Notes: generated by a model not told the origin, from the letters alone. 64,000 nt of DNA from Thermoprotei archaeon (GCA_003649445.1 QMRV01000005.1:6109-70108); one strand, 5' to 3'. Numbered from the stretch's first letter, positions 40,381-49,670 are shown. Numbers and translations are program-made.

Positions 40381-41706
40381 TTACGCCGGTCTAACGTGAC
40401 CCCATTTTTCTAGTGATCTTTTGAGCTCTTTGTGTGTTTCAGCGTATTCTTCTAGGCTGAGTCCCTTGAGGTACGCTTCAATAGCTTGTCTGACTGCTGC
40501 GGCTCCTGCTCTAGGTCCATCGGGGTGACCTAGTACTCCTCCTCCGACCTGTATTACTATGTCTGTTCCTAGAGCCTTTATTACGTCGGGAATTATTCCT
40601 GGGTGAAGTCCTCCTGAGGAGACTGGGAAAGCTGGCTTAATGTGGTACCACTTCTGTTCTAAGTGGAAAATATCGTCTTCGTCTGGTATAAAGTGTTCTT
40701 CGCGCAGTATGCGTGCGTGGTTAATTACGTCCTTTTTCTTCGCCTCTAATTTGCCTACGCCTGGTGTTCCTACATGTAGCTGGTCTACTCCAATGAGTCT
40801 GTATAGCTTGCATAGAACATACATTGCTACTCCGTGGTACGGATTGCGTGTAAAAGCAGCGTGGAAGGCTCTGTGTGCGTGTATGCCTAAGCCGTATTCT
40901 TCTGCTAGGTCGCGGATATAAGTTAAGGAGCTCCACCCTGCTATAACTACGTCTACCATTACGAAGGGGTTTCCGTAGTCTGCTACGAGCTTAAGCCTTT
41001 TCTCCATTTCTCTGACATCTGATGTGATATTAGCTAGCCATACTTTTTTCTCACCAGTTTCCTTTTCGGCTTCATCGATTGCTTTCATTATTGCATTGGC
41101 TCTTTTCTCGAACTTACAGAAGGTCTGGCTAACTAAGTTCTCGTCGTCTTTAGCGAAATCCATTCCGCCTACAAGATATTCGTAAACTACTTTCTTCAGC
41201 TCATCAGGAGAGTATCCTACTTTAGGTTTAGGTACTGTTCCTACTATAGGTCTATCGTAAACCTTGTAGATTTCTCTAACTCCTTTAATTCCTTTAACAG
41301 GACCTTTAAATCCTTTAATAAACTTTTCAGGAAAATAAATATCTTCTATTCGCAGCCCTTTAAGGGCCTTCATTCCGAAAATATTTCCGGCGACCGCAGC
41401 TGTAAATCCAGGCATATTTCCTTCTTCAAAAAGTTCTATTGGGTAAGCTACTTTAACTAAATACGAGCCGTCACCTAAGTCCTTGAACTCATAGGCTTTA
41501 GCCATAATTTTCCATATCCTATCCGGGAGAACAGAGAGAGTAGTCCACGTACCTACACTACTCTCTGAAGCAACTCTACCTGCAGCCTCCTCTACCGTGA
41601 ATTTTTCTGCTGGAGTTATTCTGAAAACAGCTATGACATCGTTCTCAAGATCAGGCTTATAGTCCTTTTTAACAAAAGTATTGTACCACTCAAATTTGCT
41701 CCCCAA
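40381..41706 (-). CDS. rbcL: RuBisCO large subunit, archaeal form III
   Basis: This 441-residue enzyme carboxylates ribulose-1,5-bisphosphate. The active site is complete: TVPKPK (catalytic lysines), GGMDFAKDDE with carbamylated Lys186, HRAFHAAF, loop 6 GTPGVGKLE, SSGGLHPG and GGGVLGHPDGP. Form III enzymes act in AMP/nucleoside salvage or in reductive pentose routes. AMP phosphorylase and ribose-bisphosphate isomerase are not in the window. An FGGY pentulose kinase gene lies 119 bp upstream on the same strand, an unusual neighbour that hints at pentose input. Confidence 0.95.
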   Translation of the reverse strand: MGSKFEWYNTFVKKDYKPDLENDVIAVFRITPAEKFTVEEAAGRVASESSVGTWTTLSVLPDRIWKIMAKAYEFKDLGDGSYLVKVAYPIELFEEGNMPGFTAAVAGNIFGMKALKGLRIEDIYFPEKFIKGFKGPVKGIKGVREIYKVYDRPIVGTVPKPKVGYSPDELKKVVYEYLVGGMDFAKDDENLVSQTFCKFEKRANAIMKAIDEAEKETGEKKVWLANITSDVREMEKRLKLVADYGNPFVMVDVVIAGWSSLTYIRDLAEEYGLGIHAHRAFHAAFTRNPYHGVAMYVLCKLYRLIGVDQLHVGTPGVGKLEAKKKDVINHARILREEHFIPDEDDIFHLEQKWYHIKPAFPVSSGGLHPGIIPDVIKALGTDIVIQVGGGVLGHPDGPRAGAAAVRQAIEAYLKGLSLEEYAETHKELKRSLEKWGHVRPA

Positions 41707-41825
41707 ATTAACACCGCTTAGATATTACACTAGACAGTATATTAGTCTATTGAACTTTCCTGTTTTAAAACTGTAACATGGTCTACAGTCTCTGCTTAGT
41801 TCAAAGTATTGAAGCAGATTGAATT

Positions 41826-43331
41826 CTAGTATAATGTATTGAAGACCTTTTCTATTATTTGATAAGTTTTCTCGTATTTTTCGTACAGCTCTAGATACTT
41901 CTCGTGTAGCTCTAAGCTAGGTTCATAAACTTCCCTAATTCTTACTGCTTCTTCTATAGCTTTCTCTATACTAGAGTAGGCTCCACATGCTAGTCCTGCG
42001 AGAATAGCTGACCCTAGGGCTGCTGCATCAGTTACTTCGGGTACTTTTATTTTAAGTCCTGTTATGTTCGCCTTGATCCTATTCCATAGGCGTATTCTAG
42101 TTTCGCCTCCAACCATAAAGACTTCACTTACCTCGACTCCTAGTTCTTTTAGAGCTTTTAGTACTCCTAAGTACTGGTAAGCTACTCCTTCTAGCACCGC
42201 CCTAAATAAATGAGCCCTAGTATGGCTACGCAGTATTCCGAGAAAAATTCCTCTCGCCTTAGGGTTTGGTTTAGGCAGGCGGGCGCCCCATAGGTAGGGA
42301 TAGAACATTAGTCCGTCGCAGCCAGGGCTTACCTTAGAGGCTTCTTCCTCAAGTAAAGCATAGAAGTCTCCTGAAGCCTCTTGGCTCAGCAGCTCCATGA
42401 ACCACTGGAGAGAAGCTCCAGTAGAATTCACTACCCCCTCATACTCATAGGTATTTGGGACTACGTGGTAGCAGCAGTCAAACCTATAGCTTTTATCGGG
42501 CCTAGGACTAAACAAAGGTACCTCAAACGCTGTCCCTGTGCCAGTACCTATGCACACAGACCCCTCTTTAAATACGCCTGCTCCAAGCGCCTCACATGGT
42601 CTATCTCCTCCTCCGGCGGCTACCGGAGTTCCGGGCTTTAGGCCAGTTTCCTCGGAAGCTTTTCCTGAGACTTCTCCTACAGCTTCCCATGAGCCCTTTA
42701 TTTCAGGCAAAATATCCACTGGTATTCCTATGGCTTCACATATTTCTTCGGACCATTTTCCTTTCTTTAAGTCAAGTAGCATTGTTCTAGAAGCCATACT
42801 GTAGTCTGTAGCTTTTACTCCAGTTAGCTTGAATATTATGTAGTCTTTTGGAAATAAAATTACGTGAATTTTATTAAATACTTCGGGAAGATTTTCTTTA
42901 ATCCAGAGTATTTTTGAGGCAGAGAAAATGTAGTCGCTTGGAAGCCCTGTTATTTCAAGTATTCTTTCTCTTAAAAGAATTTTCTCTATTTTCTGTTGCT
43001 GAGGAACAGTTCTGTTGTCAAGCCATATTATACTCCTGTAAAGTACTCTGCCTTCTCTATCTAGAGGAACGACTGCTTCTCTCTGGGAGTCTATAGATAC
43101 ACCTATAATGTCTTCGCCTTTGACTCCTGTTTCCTTTAATAGAGTTCTAATAGCTTGAGATGCTGCTTTCCACCATTCTTCAGGGTCTTGTTCAGCCCAG
43201 TCTGCCCGCGGATAGTAGATCTTGTGTTGGACTGAAGCTTTGCCTACTATTTTTCCATTGAGAGTGAATAGAACAGCTTTGCAGGCAGAAGTACCTGAAT
43301 CTATTCCAAGCAAATAAGGGGGTTTATACAC
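41826..43331 (-). CDS. FGGY-family carbohydrate kinase (xylulokinase-like)
   Basis: This 501-residue kinase starts with the phosphate-1 motif LLGIDSGTSACKAVLF and has PRADWAEQDPEEWWKA, GGGDRPCEALGAG and the C-terminal GGETRIRLWNRIKANITG motif of xylulokinases. It should phosphorylate a pentulose (xylulose or ribulose). Length is normal and all motifs are present. It sits just upstream of RuBisCO on the same strand and is divergent from GH3. Confidence 0.9.
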   Translation of the reverse strand: MYKPPYLLGIDSGTSACKAVLFTLNGKIVGKASVQHKIYYPRADWAEQDPEEWWKAASQAIRTLLKETGVKGEDIIGVSIDSQREAVVPLDREGRVLYRSIIWLDNRTVPQQQKIEKILLRERILEITGLPSDYIFSASKILWIKENLPEVFNKIHVILFPKDYIIFKLTGVKATDYSMASRTMLLDLKKGKWSEEICEAIGIPVDILPEIKGSWEAVGEVSGKASEETGLKPGTPVAAGGGDRPCEALGAGVFKEGSVCIGTGTGTAFEVPLFSPRPDKSYRFDCCYHVVPNTYEYEGVVNSTGASLQWFMELLSQEASGDFYALLEEEASKVSPGCDGLMFYPYLWGARLPKPNPKARGIFLGILRSHTRAHLFRAVLEGVAYQYLGVLKALKELGVEVSEVFMVGGETRIRLWNRIKANITGLKIKVPEVTDAAALGSAILAGLACGAYSSIEKAIEEAVRIREVYEPSLELHEKYLELYEKYEKTYQIIEKVFNTLY

Positions 43332-43547
43332 TCTTATTTAATTTGTCTAAAAAATAAATACTTTAGCCTATAGTTCAGCTACGCCTTTTCGCGGACTATT
43401 CTTCAATAGAGTATTTTTATGACTCGTGTACAGCCAGTAAATAGTGCTGAGGAGAAAGTCTGAAGCTTAAGTGCTTAATTTCTTTACTGGAATAGTTTAG
43501 TGAACTAACTTAGTGTTTTATAGATTGTTTCTTGATATGTAGATAGT

Positions 43548-45653
43548 ATGTCTGTCTCAGTCAAGGAGTTAGTTTCTAAGATGACTTTAGAAGAGAAATC
43601 TATGCTTGTTGTAGGTGCAGGTAAGTCTCGCCGTGTACCTGGAGCTGCTGGTGAAACACGCAGTATTGAGCGGCTAGGTATTCCCTCCATAGTTACAGCT
43701 GATGGCCCGCAGGGAGTTAGAATAGAGGGTGATGGTAAACCATATTCTGCGACAGCTTTTCCTTCAGCTATAGTGCTCGCATCTACTTGGAACCCCGAGG
43801 TAGTGGAGAAAGTGGGCAGGGCTATGGGTGAGGAAGCTAGAGAGTATGGTGTAGATATTCTCTTGGCTCCTGGCATGAATATTCACAGGAATCTTCTCTG
43901 TGGAAGAATCTTCGAGTATTACTCGGAAGATCCTCTTTTGACGGGTGAAATGGCTGCTGCTTTCGTTAAAGGAGTTCAGTCTCAGGGAGTGGGAGCCTGC
44001 TTGAAGCACTTTGCGGCGAATAACCAGGAAACTAATAGGCGGTTAGTAGACACTATTGTTTCGGAGAGAGCTCTTAGAGAAATATATTTGCGGGGCTTTG
44101 AGATAGCTGTTAAGAAGGCTAAGCCTTGGGCAGTAATGAGCGCTTACAATAAGCTTAATGGAAAGTACTGCTCGGAGAATGAGTGGCTTTTAACGAAAGT
44201 GCTGAGAGAAGACTGGGGTTTTGATGGATTAGTTATGACTGACTGGGGTGCTGGAGAAAATCCTGTAGAACAAATGAAGGCTGGAAACGATTTACTGATG
44301 CCGGGTAATGATGATCAGGTTAAAGCGATTATTGAAGCTGTTAAGAAAGGTGAGCTGAGTGAAGAAATCTTAGATAGAAACGTAAAGAACATACTGAAGG
44401 TAATTGTTAAAACTCCTGCTTTTAAAGGCTACAAGTACTCTAATAAACCGGACTTAGAAGCTCACGCTAAAGTAGTCTACGAGGCGGCAGCCGAGGGAAC
44501 AGTGCTCCTCAAAAACGAGAACAATACTCTTCCTTTAAGCAAGGAGACTAAAATAGCTGTATTCGGGACAGGGCAAATAGAAACTCTTAGAGGAGGACTT
44601 GGAAGCGGCTGGACTCACCCTAAATACACTGTAAGTATACTTGAGGGCTTCAAGGAAAGATGTCTGAAAATAGACAGCGAGCTCGCCGAAAAATACGAGA
44701 AGTATGTCGAGGAAATGAGAAGCAGAGAAGAATATAAACCTAAGAGGCCTGACATACCTTTGCCTCCTCTGCCTCAAGACTTTTTAAGTGAAGAAGAAGT
44801 AGAGAAGTATGCTGAGAGAAACGATGTAGCGGTAGTCGTTATATCGAGGCTGTCTGGCGAGGGATGGGACTTAAAGCCTGTAAAAGGAGGCTTCTACTTA
44901 AGCGAAGACGAAAAAAGCTTACTAGAGAAAGTCTCTAAGGCTTTCCACAAGTACAGGAAAAAGGTTGTAGTAATTCTCAATATAGGTTTGCCTATAGAAG
45001 TGGCTAGTTGGAGAGACTTAGTTGACGCTATTCTACTGATATGGCAGCCTGGACAAGAAGTAGGGCGAGTAACAGTCGACGCGCTAGTAGGAGTAATTAA
45101 TCCTTCAGGCAAGCTTCCTGTAACATTTCCTAAAGACTACAAAGATGTTCCTTCGTGGAGTTTTCCAGGAGAACCTCCCGATAACCCAGTGAAAGTAGTT
45201 TACTATGAAGATATTTACGTGGGATACAGGTACTACGATACCTTCGGTGTAGAGCCAGCCTATCCATTTGGCTATGGACTCAGTTACACGGAGTTCGAGT
45301 ACAGCGACCTCGAAGTAGAAGTCTCCGAGGACTCCATTAAAGTGAAATTCAAAGTAAAGAATGTAGGCAAATATTCTGGAAAAGAAGTAGCCCAGATCTA
45401 CGTGAGTCCATCTAGAGGAGAAATACCTAAACCTCTACAAGAACTTAAAGGATTCCGCAAAACAAAGCTGCTTCAGCCAGGAGAAGCAGAAGAAATAGAA
45501 GTAGAAATACCTTTGAGGCTTCTAGCAAGCTATAGCTGTGGAAAATGGATAGTAGAGGCGGGAAAATACGAAATAAGAATAGGAGCATCGTCAAGAGACA
45601 TAAAGCTCAAGACTGAAATTACTTTAAAGAAATCTCTGTTCTACGAACCTTAA
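43548..45653 (+). CDS. Glycoside hydrolase family 3 beta-glucosidase/xylosidase
   Basis: This 701-residue enzyme contains the GH3 TIM barrel with nucleophile Asp232 in GLVMTDWGA, preceded by LREDWGFD. The second alpha/beta domain begins near 320 (VLLKNENNTLPL). A C-terminal fibronectin III-like domain includes YPFGYGLSYTEFEY and EVAQIYVSP. No signal peptide is present, so it acts on imported oligosaccharides. Divergent from the FGGY kinase. Confidence 0.93.
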   Translation: MSVSVKELVSKMTLEEKSMLVVGAGKSRRVPGAAGETRSIERLGIPSIVTADGPQGVRIEGDGKPYSATAFPSAIVLASTWNPEVVEKVGRAMGEEAREYGVDILLAPGMNIHRNLLCGRIFEYYSEDPLLTGEMAAAFVKGVQSQGVGACLKHFAANNQETNRRLVDTIVSERALREIYLRGFEIAVKKAKPWAVMSAYNKLNGKYCSENEWLLTKVLREDWGFDGLVMTDWGAGENPVEQMKAGNDLLMPGNDDQVKAIIEAVKKGELSEEILDRNVKNILKVIVKTPAFKGYKYSNKPDLEAHAKVVYEAAAEGTVLLKNENNTLPLSKETKIAVFGTGQIETLRGGLGSGWTHPKYTVSILEGFKERCLKIDSELAEKYEKYVEEMRSREEYKPKRPDIPLPPLPQDFLSEEEVEKYAERNDVAVVVISRLSGEGWDLKPVKGGFYLSEDEKSLLEKVSKAFHKYRKKVVVILNIGLPIEVASWRDLVDAILLIWQPGQEVGRVTVDALVGVINPSGKLPVTFPKDYKDVPSWSFPGEPPDNPVKVVYYEDIYVGYRYYDTFGVEPAYPFGYGLSYTEFEYSDLEVEVSEDSIKVKFKVKNVGKYSGKEVAQIYVSPSRGEIPKPLQELKGFRKTKLLQPGEAEEIEVEIPLRLLASYSCGKWIVEAGKYEIRIGASSRDIKLKTEITLKKSLFYEP

Positions 45654-46098
45654 TTAACTTAAATTAAGCATTTTATTTACATTAATTTGAACACTGTTAA
45701 AATAATTTTTCTCTTTTCTGCATATTTCAGTTTTCTTTGAGGAATCGTATGCGTATAATATCTAGAACATCTAATTCAATATCCTTAGGACTTCTCCACT
45801 AAAGGTTAAGAAAGTAAATGTCCATCATCTGGTAGTACTGGTATCAAAGAATATATAAGAATACCAAAATATTACTAATTTAATCTCCTTGTTAGCTTTT
45901 CGCACGAGACTTTTAAGATACCTAAAATAATGCATACGAATATGTGCAAGTTATTATCGTAGTGTTGGTCTTAAGGGTCTGTTCTCTACTTTGTTTTTCT
46001 TAAACTATAACACTTACTAATTATTCAACTGTACTATTATCATAGTATAAATAGAAAAGTATATAAGGTATAGGGAGAAAACGATATAAGGGGGCAAT
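45654..46098. other. 445-bp gap, no gene seen
   Basis: The stretch is AT-rich with stops in all frames and no RNA-like GC island. A TATA-like element (AGTATATAAGG, about 46056-46066) lies about 35 bp before the next start and probably serves it. No repeat found. Confidence 0.5.
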
Positions 46099-46443
46099 AT
46101 GAATGATTTTAAAATGATTTCAGTGCTAATCATGGTAGAAATCTTGTTCTTCTCCTTACCCTTCCTCCTCGCAATTTATGAAGAAATAGTAGGAGAAGTA
46201 GGAGAAACTCTTGAGGGAACAGTAGGATTGATTTCTGTGCTAGGTCTCATATTTGCACCCGTATTAGTAACTAGCTTTTTCTCACAAAAAGAGGAGGAGC
46301 TTGAAAGAATTAGGGAGAGAATAAGCGGAAGAAGTGTTCATAGAAAGAAACCGTACGAGGAAAAGACTACTATTTTACCTGTGAGGCGACAAGAAGAAGA
46401 CCAATATATTGATTATTACATTGATTATTGCTATGAAGAATAA
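46099..46443 (+). CDS. Small membrane protein with charged tail
   Basis: The 114-residue product has two hydrophobic helices (residues 7-27 and 41-63) separated by an acidic loop. A basic and then acidic, tyrosine-rich tail (EEDQYIDYYIDYCYEE) follows. GGGGGCAAT precedes the ATG as a ribosome binding site. Not recognised. Confidence 0.6.
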   Translation: MNDFKMISVLIMVEILFFSLPFLLAIYEEIVGEVGETLEGTVGLISVLGLIFAPVLVTSFFSQKEEELERIRERISGRSVHRKKPYEEKTTILPVRRQEEDQYIDYYIDYCYEE

Positions 46444-46563
46444 TTCTATAATTAAAGAGAGTTTTACAAGTGCTTGTTTTTCTTTAATATAAGGAGACTT
46501 AAATACTTAGTTTTAGCCTAAAAATACTAGCGAAAAGGTTATTGAGTAGAGTTTCAGAGACTC

Positions 46564-46788
46564 TTATTTCTTAAGTGCCTTAAGTATCTGGATTCCTGAG
46601 AAAATAGATGCTAGGGAATTCAATGCAATAAAAATTAAGTCTGCTTCGAGAACAGCGTATACTGTAAGTAGAACTGAGCCTGTGAAGTAAAGTAGAGAGA
46701 GTCTCAGTGGAACTTCTTTGCCTACACTTATGATCCAGCCAGCAACAATGAACACTAAACCTAAGACACCGAGCACTGCAACTAGCAC
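46564..46788 (-). CDS. Small three-helix membrane protein
   Basis: The 74-residue product consists of about three hydrophobic helices and a basic C-terminus (KALKK). It resembles CBU_0592-like or SemiSWEET-sized small proteins in length, but no motif allows assignment. Single gene. Confidence 0.55.
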   Translation of the reverse strand: MLVAVLGVLGLVFIVAGWIISVGKEVPLRLSLLYFTGSVLLTVYAVLEADLIFIALNSLASIFSGIQILKALKK

Positions 46789-46918
46789 AAAGCATACTTT
46801 TATGCAGATTATATAAACTTTCTTTAACGCAGATATTTGAAAAAAGGATTTAGTACACTATATTTTCTTTAAACAATATAATGAAATAATATTGAGAAAG
46901 CTTAAACAGACTTATTGC

Positions 46919-47383
46919 TTAAACAATCTTCTTGCGCACAATATTCACTCTAGTAGAATCAGGTACATCTATTTTCTTAATTACAAGCTTTCCTCCAATA
47001 CTTTTCTCACAAACTTTAATAATGACCTCAATAAGTGGACAAGCTACAGGCTCAAATTTCTCCATTTTAGTTAACTCCAAAAACTCAGCAATCTTCATAT
47101 TTTTAAGCTCTACTACAACAGTATCTCCTTTCTCGCAAATACACATATCTCCAGCAACCTTCAATTTCTCCACAAAAAGGCTCTTCACTTCATCTACTGA
47201 AGACTCTTTACTTAAAACACCTCTACGAACAAGATAGCCAATAAGCTCATCTGAAGCGGCCCTAGACAAAACTATACCCCCTTTATCCAAAACTTTATAC
47301 GCTACCTTATTAACAGCATACATATAAGCAACAATAAACAGTCTACTCGGCCCTTCAGACACACCTACTCCTCCTACAACCAT
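46919..47383 (-). CDS. Cytosolic protein of unknown function with a CPL motif
   Basis: The 154-residue product has a helical N-terminal half and a C-terminal part with four cysteines (DMCICEKGD, ACPLIEVIIKVCEKSIGG). The CPLIEV...GG arrangement is reminiscent of V4R or methanogen-type ligand-binding output domains, which is speculative. Initiation at ATG; an upstream TATA-like stretch is present. Confidence 0.5.
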   Translation of the reverse strand: MVVGGVGVSEGPSRLFIVAYMYAVNKVAYKVLDKGGIVLSRAASDELIGYLVRRGVLSKESSVDEVKSLFVEKLKVAGDMCICEKGDTVVVELKNMKIAEFLELTKMEKFEPVACPLIEVIIKVCEKSIGGKLVIKKIDVPDSTRVNIVRKKIV

Positions 47384-47433
47384 TATATAATACTTATGAA
47401 ACTTTTCTCAAAACAGAACACACTGCATTTTAC

Positions 47434-47909
47434 CTAAGGACTCAGTACATTTCTGAGCTCTCTCCAGTTATAAAGATCTATTAAATCTCTATAATTTTTA
47501 TGTGTACTCCAAACATTTCTCAAAAGATTATCCTCTGTTAAAAGAGCATCTGCGTAAACTAAAGCTGTCGAAAAAATTATTCTATCAAAATAGTCCTTTA
47601 TCCCTAAATCTAACAGCCTATTTTCTTCATCGGCTATTTACTCGTTTACTAGTGGAGTCAACTTTATGAAAGTAGTATAGCGTAAAAATTCAAGCAAATA
47701 CCTATACTCTTTTCTTAATTTACTACGAAGAACAGGATTTCCTTTAGATTTACTTATGATAATCCATTTGAGTTCAATAAGGGAAACTGGAGACACTAGA
47801 AAATAGATGTTTTCGCACTAAACAAGATTTTAGAGTCTTCCTTAGTAAATTTATCTGTTTCAATACCTGATAAAGGCATCAGATAAGTTGTATCAAGCAG
47901 AAGCCTCAT
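47434..47909 (-). pseudogene. vapC: VapC PIN toxin with a frameshift and an in-frame stop
   Basis: From ATG 47909 the protein starts MRLLLDTTYLMPLSG, with the first PIN aspartate. It shifts near 47811 at a T run (four where five fit) and continues VSPVSLIELKWIII in the next frame. TAA then interrupts the frame at ITPLVNE-stop-IADEEN. The remaining sequence keeps GIKDYFDRIIFSTALVYADALLTED, the second acidic cluster. It overlaps the antitoxin by 17 bp. Confidence 0.78.
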
Positions 47910-48156
47910 AGGCCAAACTCTTCCTGAATTTTCTCAGATATTTTTCAGCTTCCTCAAAAGATATTTTAAGCACAGGTTTTCTCTCGAGCAATTCTTCAAG
48001 AGTCACAAGTTTCCTAGCAATTACTTCTTTATCAGTCACAATAGCAATAACTTCTCCTGGAGCAGATATTCCAGCCAGTTTTCTCAGCTCTTTAGTAGTA
48101 TAGATTTCACCAAGTTTACTCACTTTAAGTCTGAAAATTTTCATTTTTTCGGACAT
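47893..48156 (-). CDS. vapB: AbrB-like VapB antitoxin
   Basis: This 87-residue protein has a swapped-hairpin domain (FRLKVSKLGEIYTTKELRKLAG) and a C-terminal helix region. It is intact although its toxin is broken twice. Translation could start at MSEK or at the internal MKIFRL. Confidence 0.72.
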   Translation of the reverse strand: MSEKMKIFRLKVSKLGEIYTTKELRKLAGISAPGEVIAIVTDKEVIARKLVTLEELLERKPVLKISFEEAEKYLRKFRKSLAYEASA

Positions 48157-48253
48157 CTGATAAAATCCTCTTTTTCCGACTAATTAACTATTCTAACAAA
48201 TTCCTAGGGAAAAGAATTCTACAAGTTGAATACGCGTAGGCAATTAAGTGCTA

Positions 48254-48301
48254 TCAGCGAAGGTCGAGGACATCACCTATCAGCCTTGCCGGAGTCATCA
48301 C
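48254..48301 (-). ncRNA. C/D box sRNA
   Basis: The minus strand carries C box GTGATGA (48301-48295), an 11-nt guide, D' CTGA (48283-48280), a 4-nt spacer, C' TGATGT (48275-48270), a 12-nt guide and D box CTGA (48257-48254). All boxes except the last base of C' are canonical and both guides have standard length. It should form a dual guide sRNP for 2'-O-methylation. Targets were not identified by eye. Confidence 0.78.
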
Positions 48302-48349
48302 TAATCTAGGAAATATTCAAGGACTATATAACTTTATAATAAAAAGGAG

Positions 48350-48427
48350 GTGAAGAGGGGCGCCCCCGGCTCAAGCGGGCCCCGCTTTCATTCAATCCCC
48401 TTACGGGACTGTCGGCGGGAGCCCTCA
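48350..48427 (+). ncRNA. GC-rich structured RNA candidate
   Basis: An island of about 75 bp with very high GC lies in AT-rich sequence. A TATATAA element at about 48326-48332 lies roughly 25 bp upstream. GAGGGGC near 48353 can pair with GCCCTC near 48420. Inside, CCCG-loop-CGGG and TCCC-CTTAC-GGGA form two hairpins, giving a three-way junction. It is not a tRNA: no T arm or anticodon stem fits. The strand is chosen from the TATA box. The minus strand contains a CRISPR-repeat-like GGGGATTGAATGAAAG. Confidence 0.45.
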
Positions 48428-48487
48428 AGAAAACTAGAATAGAGGGAAAATTTATATCTTATTTCAAGAAAGAGTTAACTGTATTAA

Positions 48488-48537
48488 ATGATGAAGGGCT
48501 CTTGTACAGAAACGATGAAGAACACTTGATGAACTGA
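48488..48537 (+). ncRNA. Possible C/D box sRNA
   Basis: The order is C box ATGATGA (48488-48494), a 12-nt guide, a D'-like CAGA (48507-48510), C' CGATGA (48513-48518), a 15-nt guide and D box CTGA (48534-48537). D' deviates and the second guide is long, so confidence is lower than for the minus-strand candidates. Between here and 48711 I see nothing else. Confidence 0.4.
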
Positions 48538-48710
48538 CATTTTTGTTAGTTGGCCTGTAAATGAGCTGATTAAGTTATACAGAGAAGGTGTATCTGGTAG
48601 CTGAGTATGCCAAGATTTAGAATCGAGTGAATGACTGTATGTCGTTACTTTAACGAGCCAGTGTGTTGAAGAAGAGTAAAGGGAGTTAACTGCCTTAAGT
48701 TTCAGTAAGT

Positions 48711-49670
48711 TTATGGAATATGAGAGGATACAGGAATTATAGGTTCTTCAAAAATGTCTCCGAAGATAGACGTCAGGTCAAGTTCTCTGTCTAGAATCGG
48801 ATTTTTCCATGTTGTAATGAAGGCCCATACGCCGTCGCCGTCTTTATCTAGGATCGTGTACCTTAATTCAAGTACAACAAGAGGATAAACACGACTGATT
48901 TTACGAATACTTCTTGCTAATGCATACCCATTATCAAATAGCTCGTTTATGAAACCTTTACTTACTCCCCATACAGGTATGTATAGATCTATAAATTCCA
49001 TTAAAATTGATTGAAAGATTACTGTATCGAGATAAAGTGAATCTATAATCTTAAAATCTATGTAATTTTCTTCTCTTTCCTTATCAATAAATAGTATAAC
49101 TAAATCGCTGTAAGGCTGTACTATTGGCCCTTCTTTTTTCTTGTATACTGTTCCAGCTACTGTATAGCCGAGTACGCCGTCTCTATGGATTGGAATTAAA
49201 ACAGGAGATATTTCAAATTCATCTTTGTACATAAAAGCAATAAAGTAGTCTCCATTTACTCCAAGTTGATCTAAAGATATGTAAAGCTTTTTATACTCTG
49301 ATATTTTACGACTTTTTACTCTAATATTTGAAGTTACGTCGATAAACATTTTTCTCCTTGTTTTAGGGTGTATGCCTACATAGTCGAATTTAAAGTATTT
49401 GTCATTTAGGGAGGTTGAAGGCTTTAGGTTTAATTCTTTTCTATACAAGTGATAGAACAGGAGTTCGTTCTTTAAACCATTAATAAACCGTTTATCAATT
49501 CTATTGCTGTATGAATCAAGAATACCGGATACTTCTGAGTAAGCTAATTCATCATTGCTGGTTTCTTTTAATACTTTACCATATTCTTCATGTAATAATT
49601 GTCTAAGTTTTTGGTAGTTCCATAGATAGTTGCGAATAAATGATTCCCGGGCTACAATTTGGTTTAACAA
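48711..49670 (-). CDS. Unrecognised protein, possible nuclease-like core
   Basis: This 319-residue protein has no signal or TM segment. The segment KFDYVGIHPKTRRKMFIDVT (about residues 93-112) has the spacing of a PD-(D/E)XK-type active site (D, strand, hydrophobic-D-V), but the final lysine is not evident. The rest is mixed alpha/beta with several IDxx strands. It is divergent from the DUF3467/HEPN operon across 141 bp. No family assigned. Confidence 0.5.
   Translation of the reverse strand: MLNQIVARESFIRNYLWNYQKLRQLLHEEYGKVLKETSNDELAYSEVSGILDSYSNRIDKRFINGLKNELLFYHLYRKELNLKPSTSLNDKYFKFDYVGIHPKTRRKMFIDVTSNIRVKSRKISEYKKLYISLDQLGVNGDYFIAFMYKDEFEISPVLIPIHRDGVLGYTVAGTVYKKKEGPIVQPYSDLVILFIDKEREENYIDFKIIDSLYLDTVIFQSILMEFIDLYIPVWGVSKGFINELFDNGYALARSIRKISRVYPLVVLELRYTILDKDGDGVWAFITTWKNPILDRELDLTSIFGDIFEEPIIPVSSHIP

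Noticed and set aside
43440..43520. C/D sRNA upstream of GH3 (two CTGA motifs)
   Set aside because: No acceptable C box within guide distance.
40721..45112. Several 60-90-residue frames inside RuBisCO, FGGY kinase and GH3
   Set aside because: All are shadows of strongly conserved genes on the other strand or frame, with no protein-like composition.
48383..48408. CRISPR-repeat-like sequence (reverse strand GTCCCGTAAGGGGATTGAAT, then GAAAG)
   Set aside because: Only one copy, no spaced repeats and no cas genes; the sequence is better explained as part of the GC-rich structured RNA.
48350..48427. tRNA gene in the GC island
   Set aside because: No 7-bp acceptor with D, anticodon and T arms can be built and the T-loop consensus is absent.
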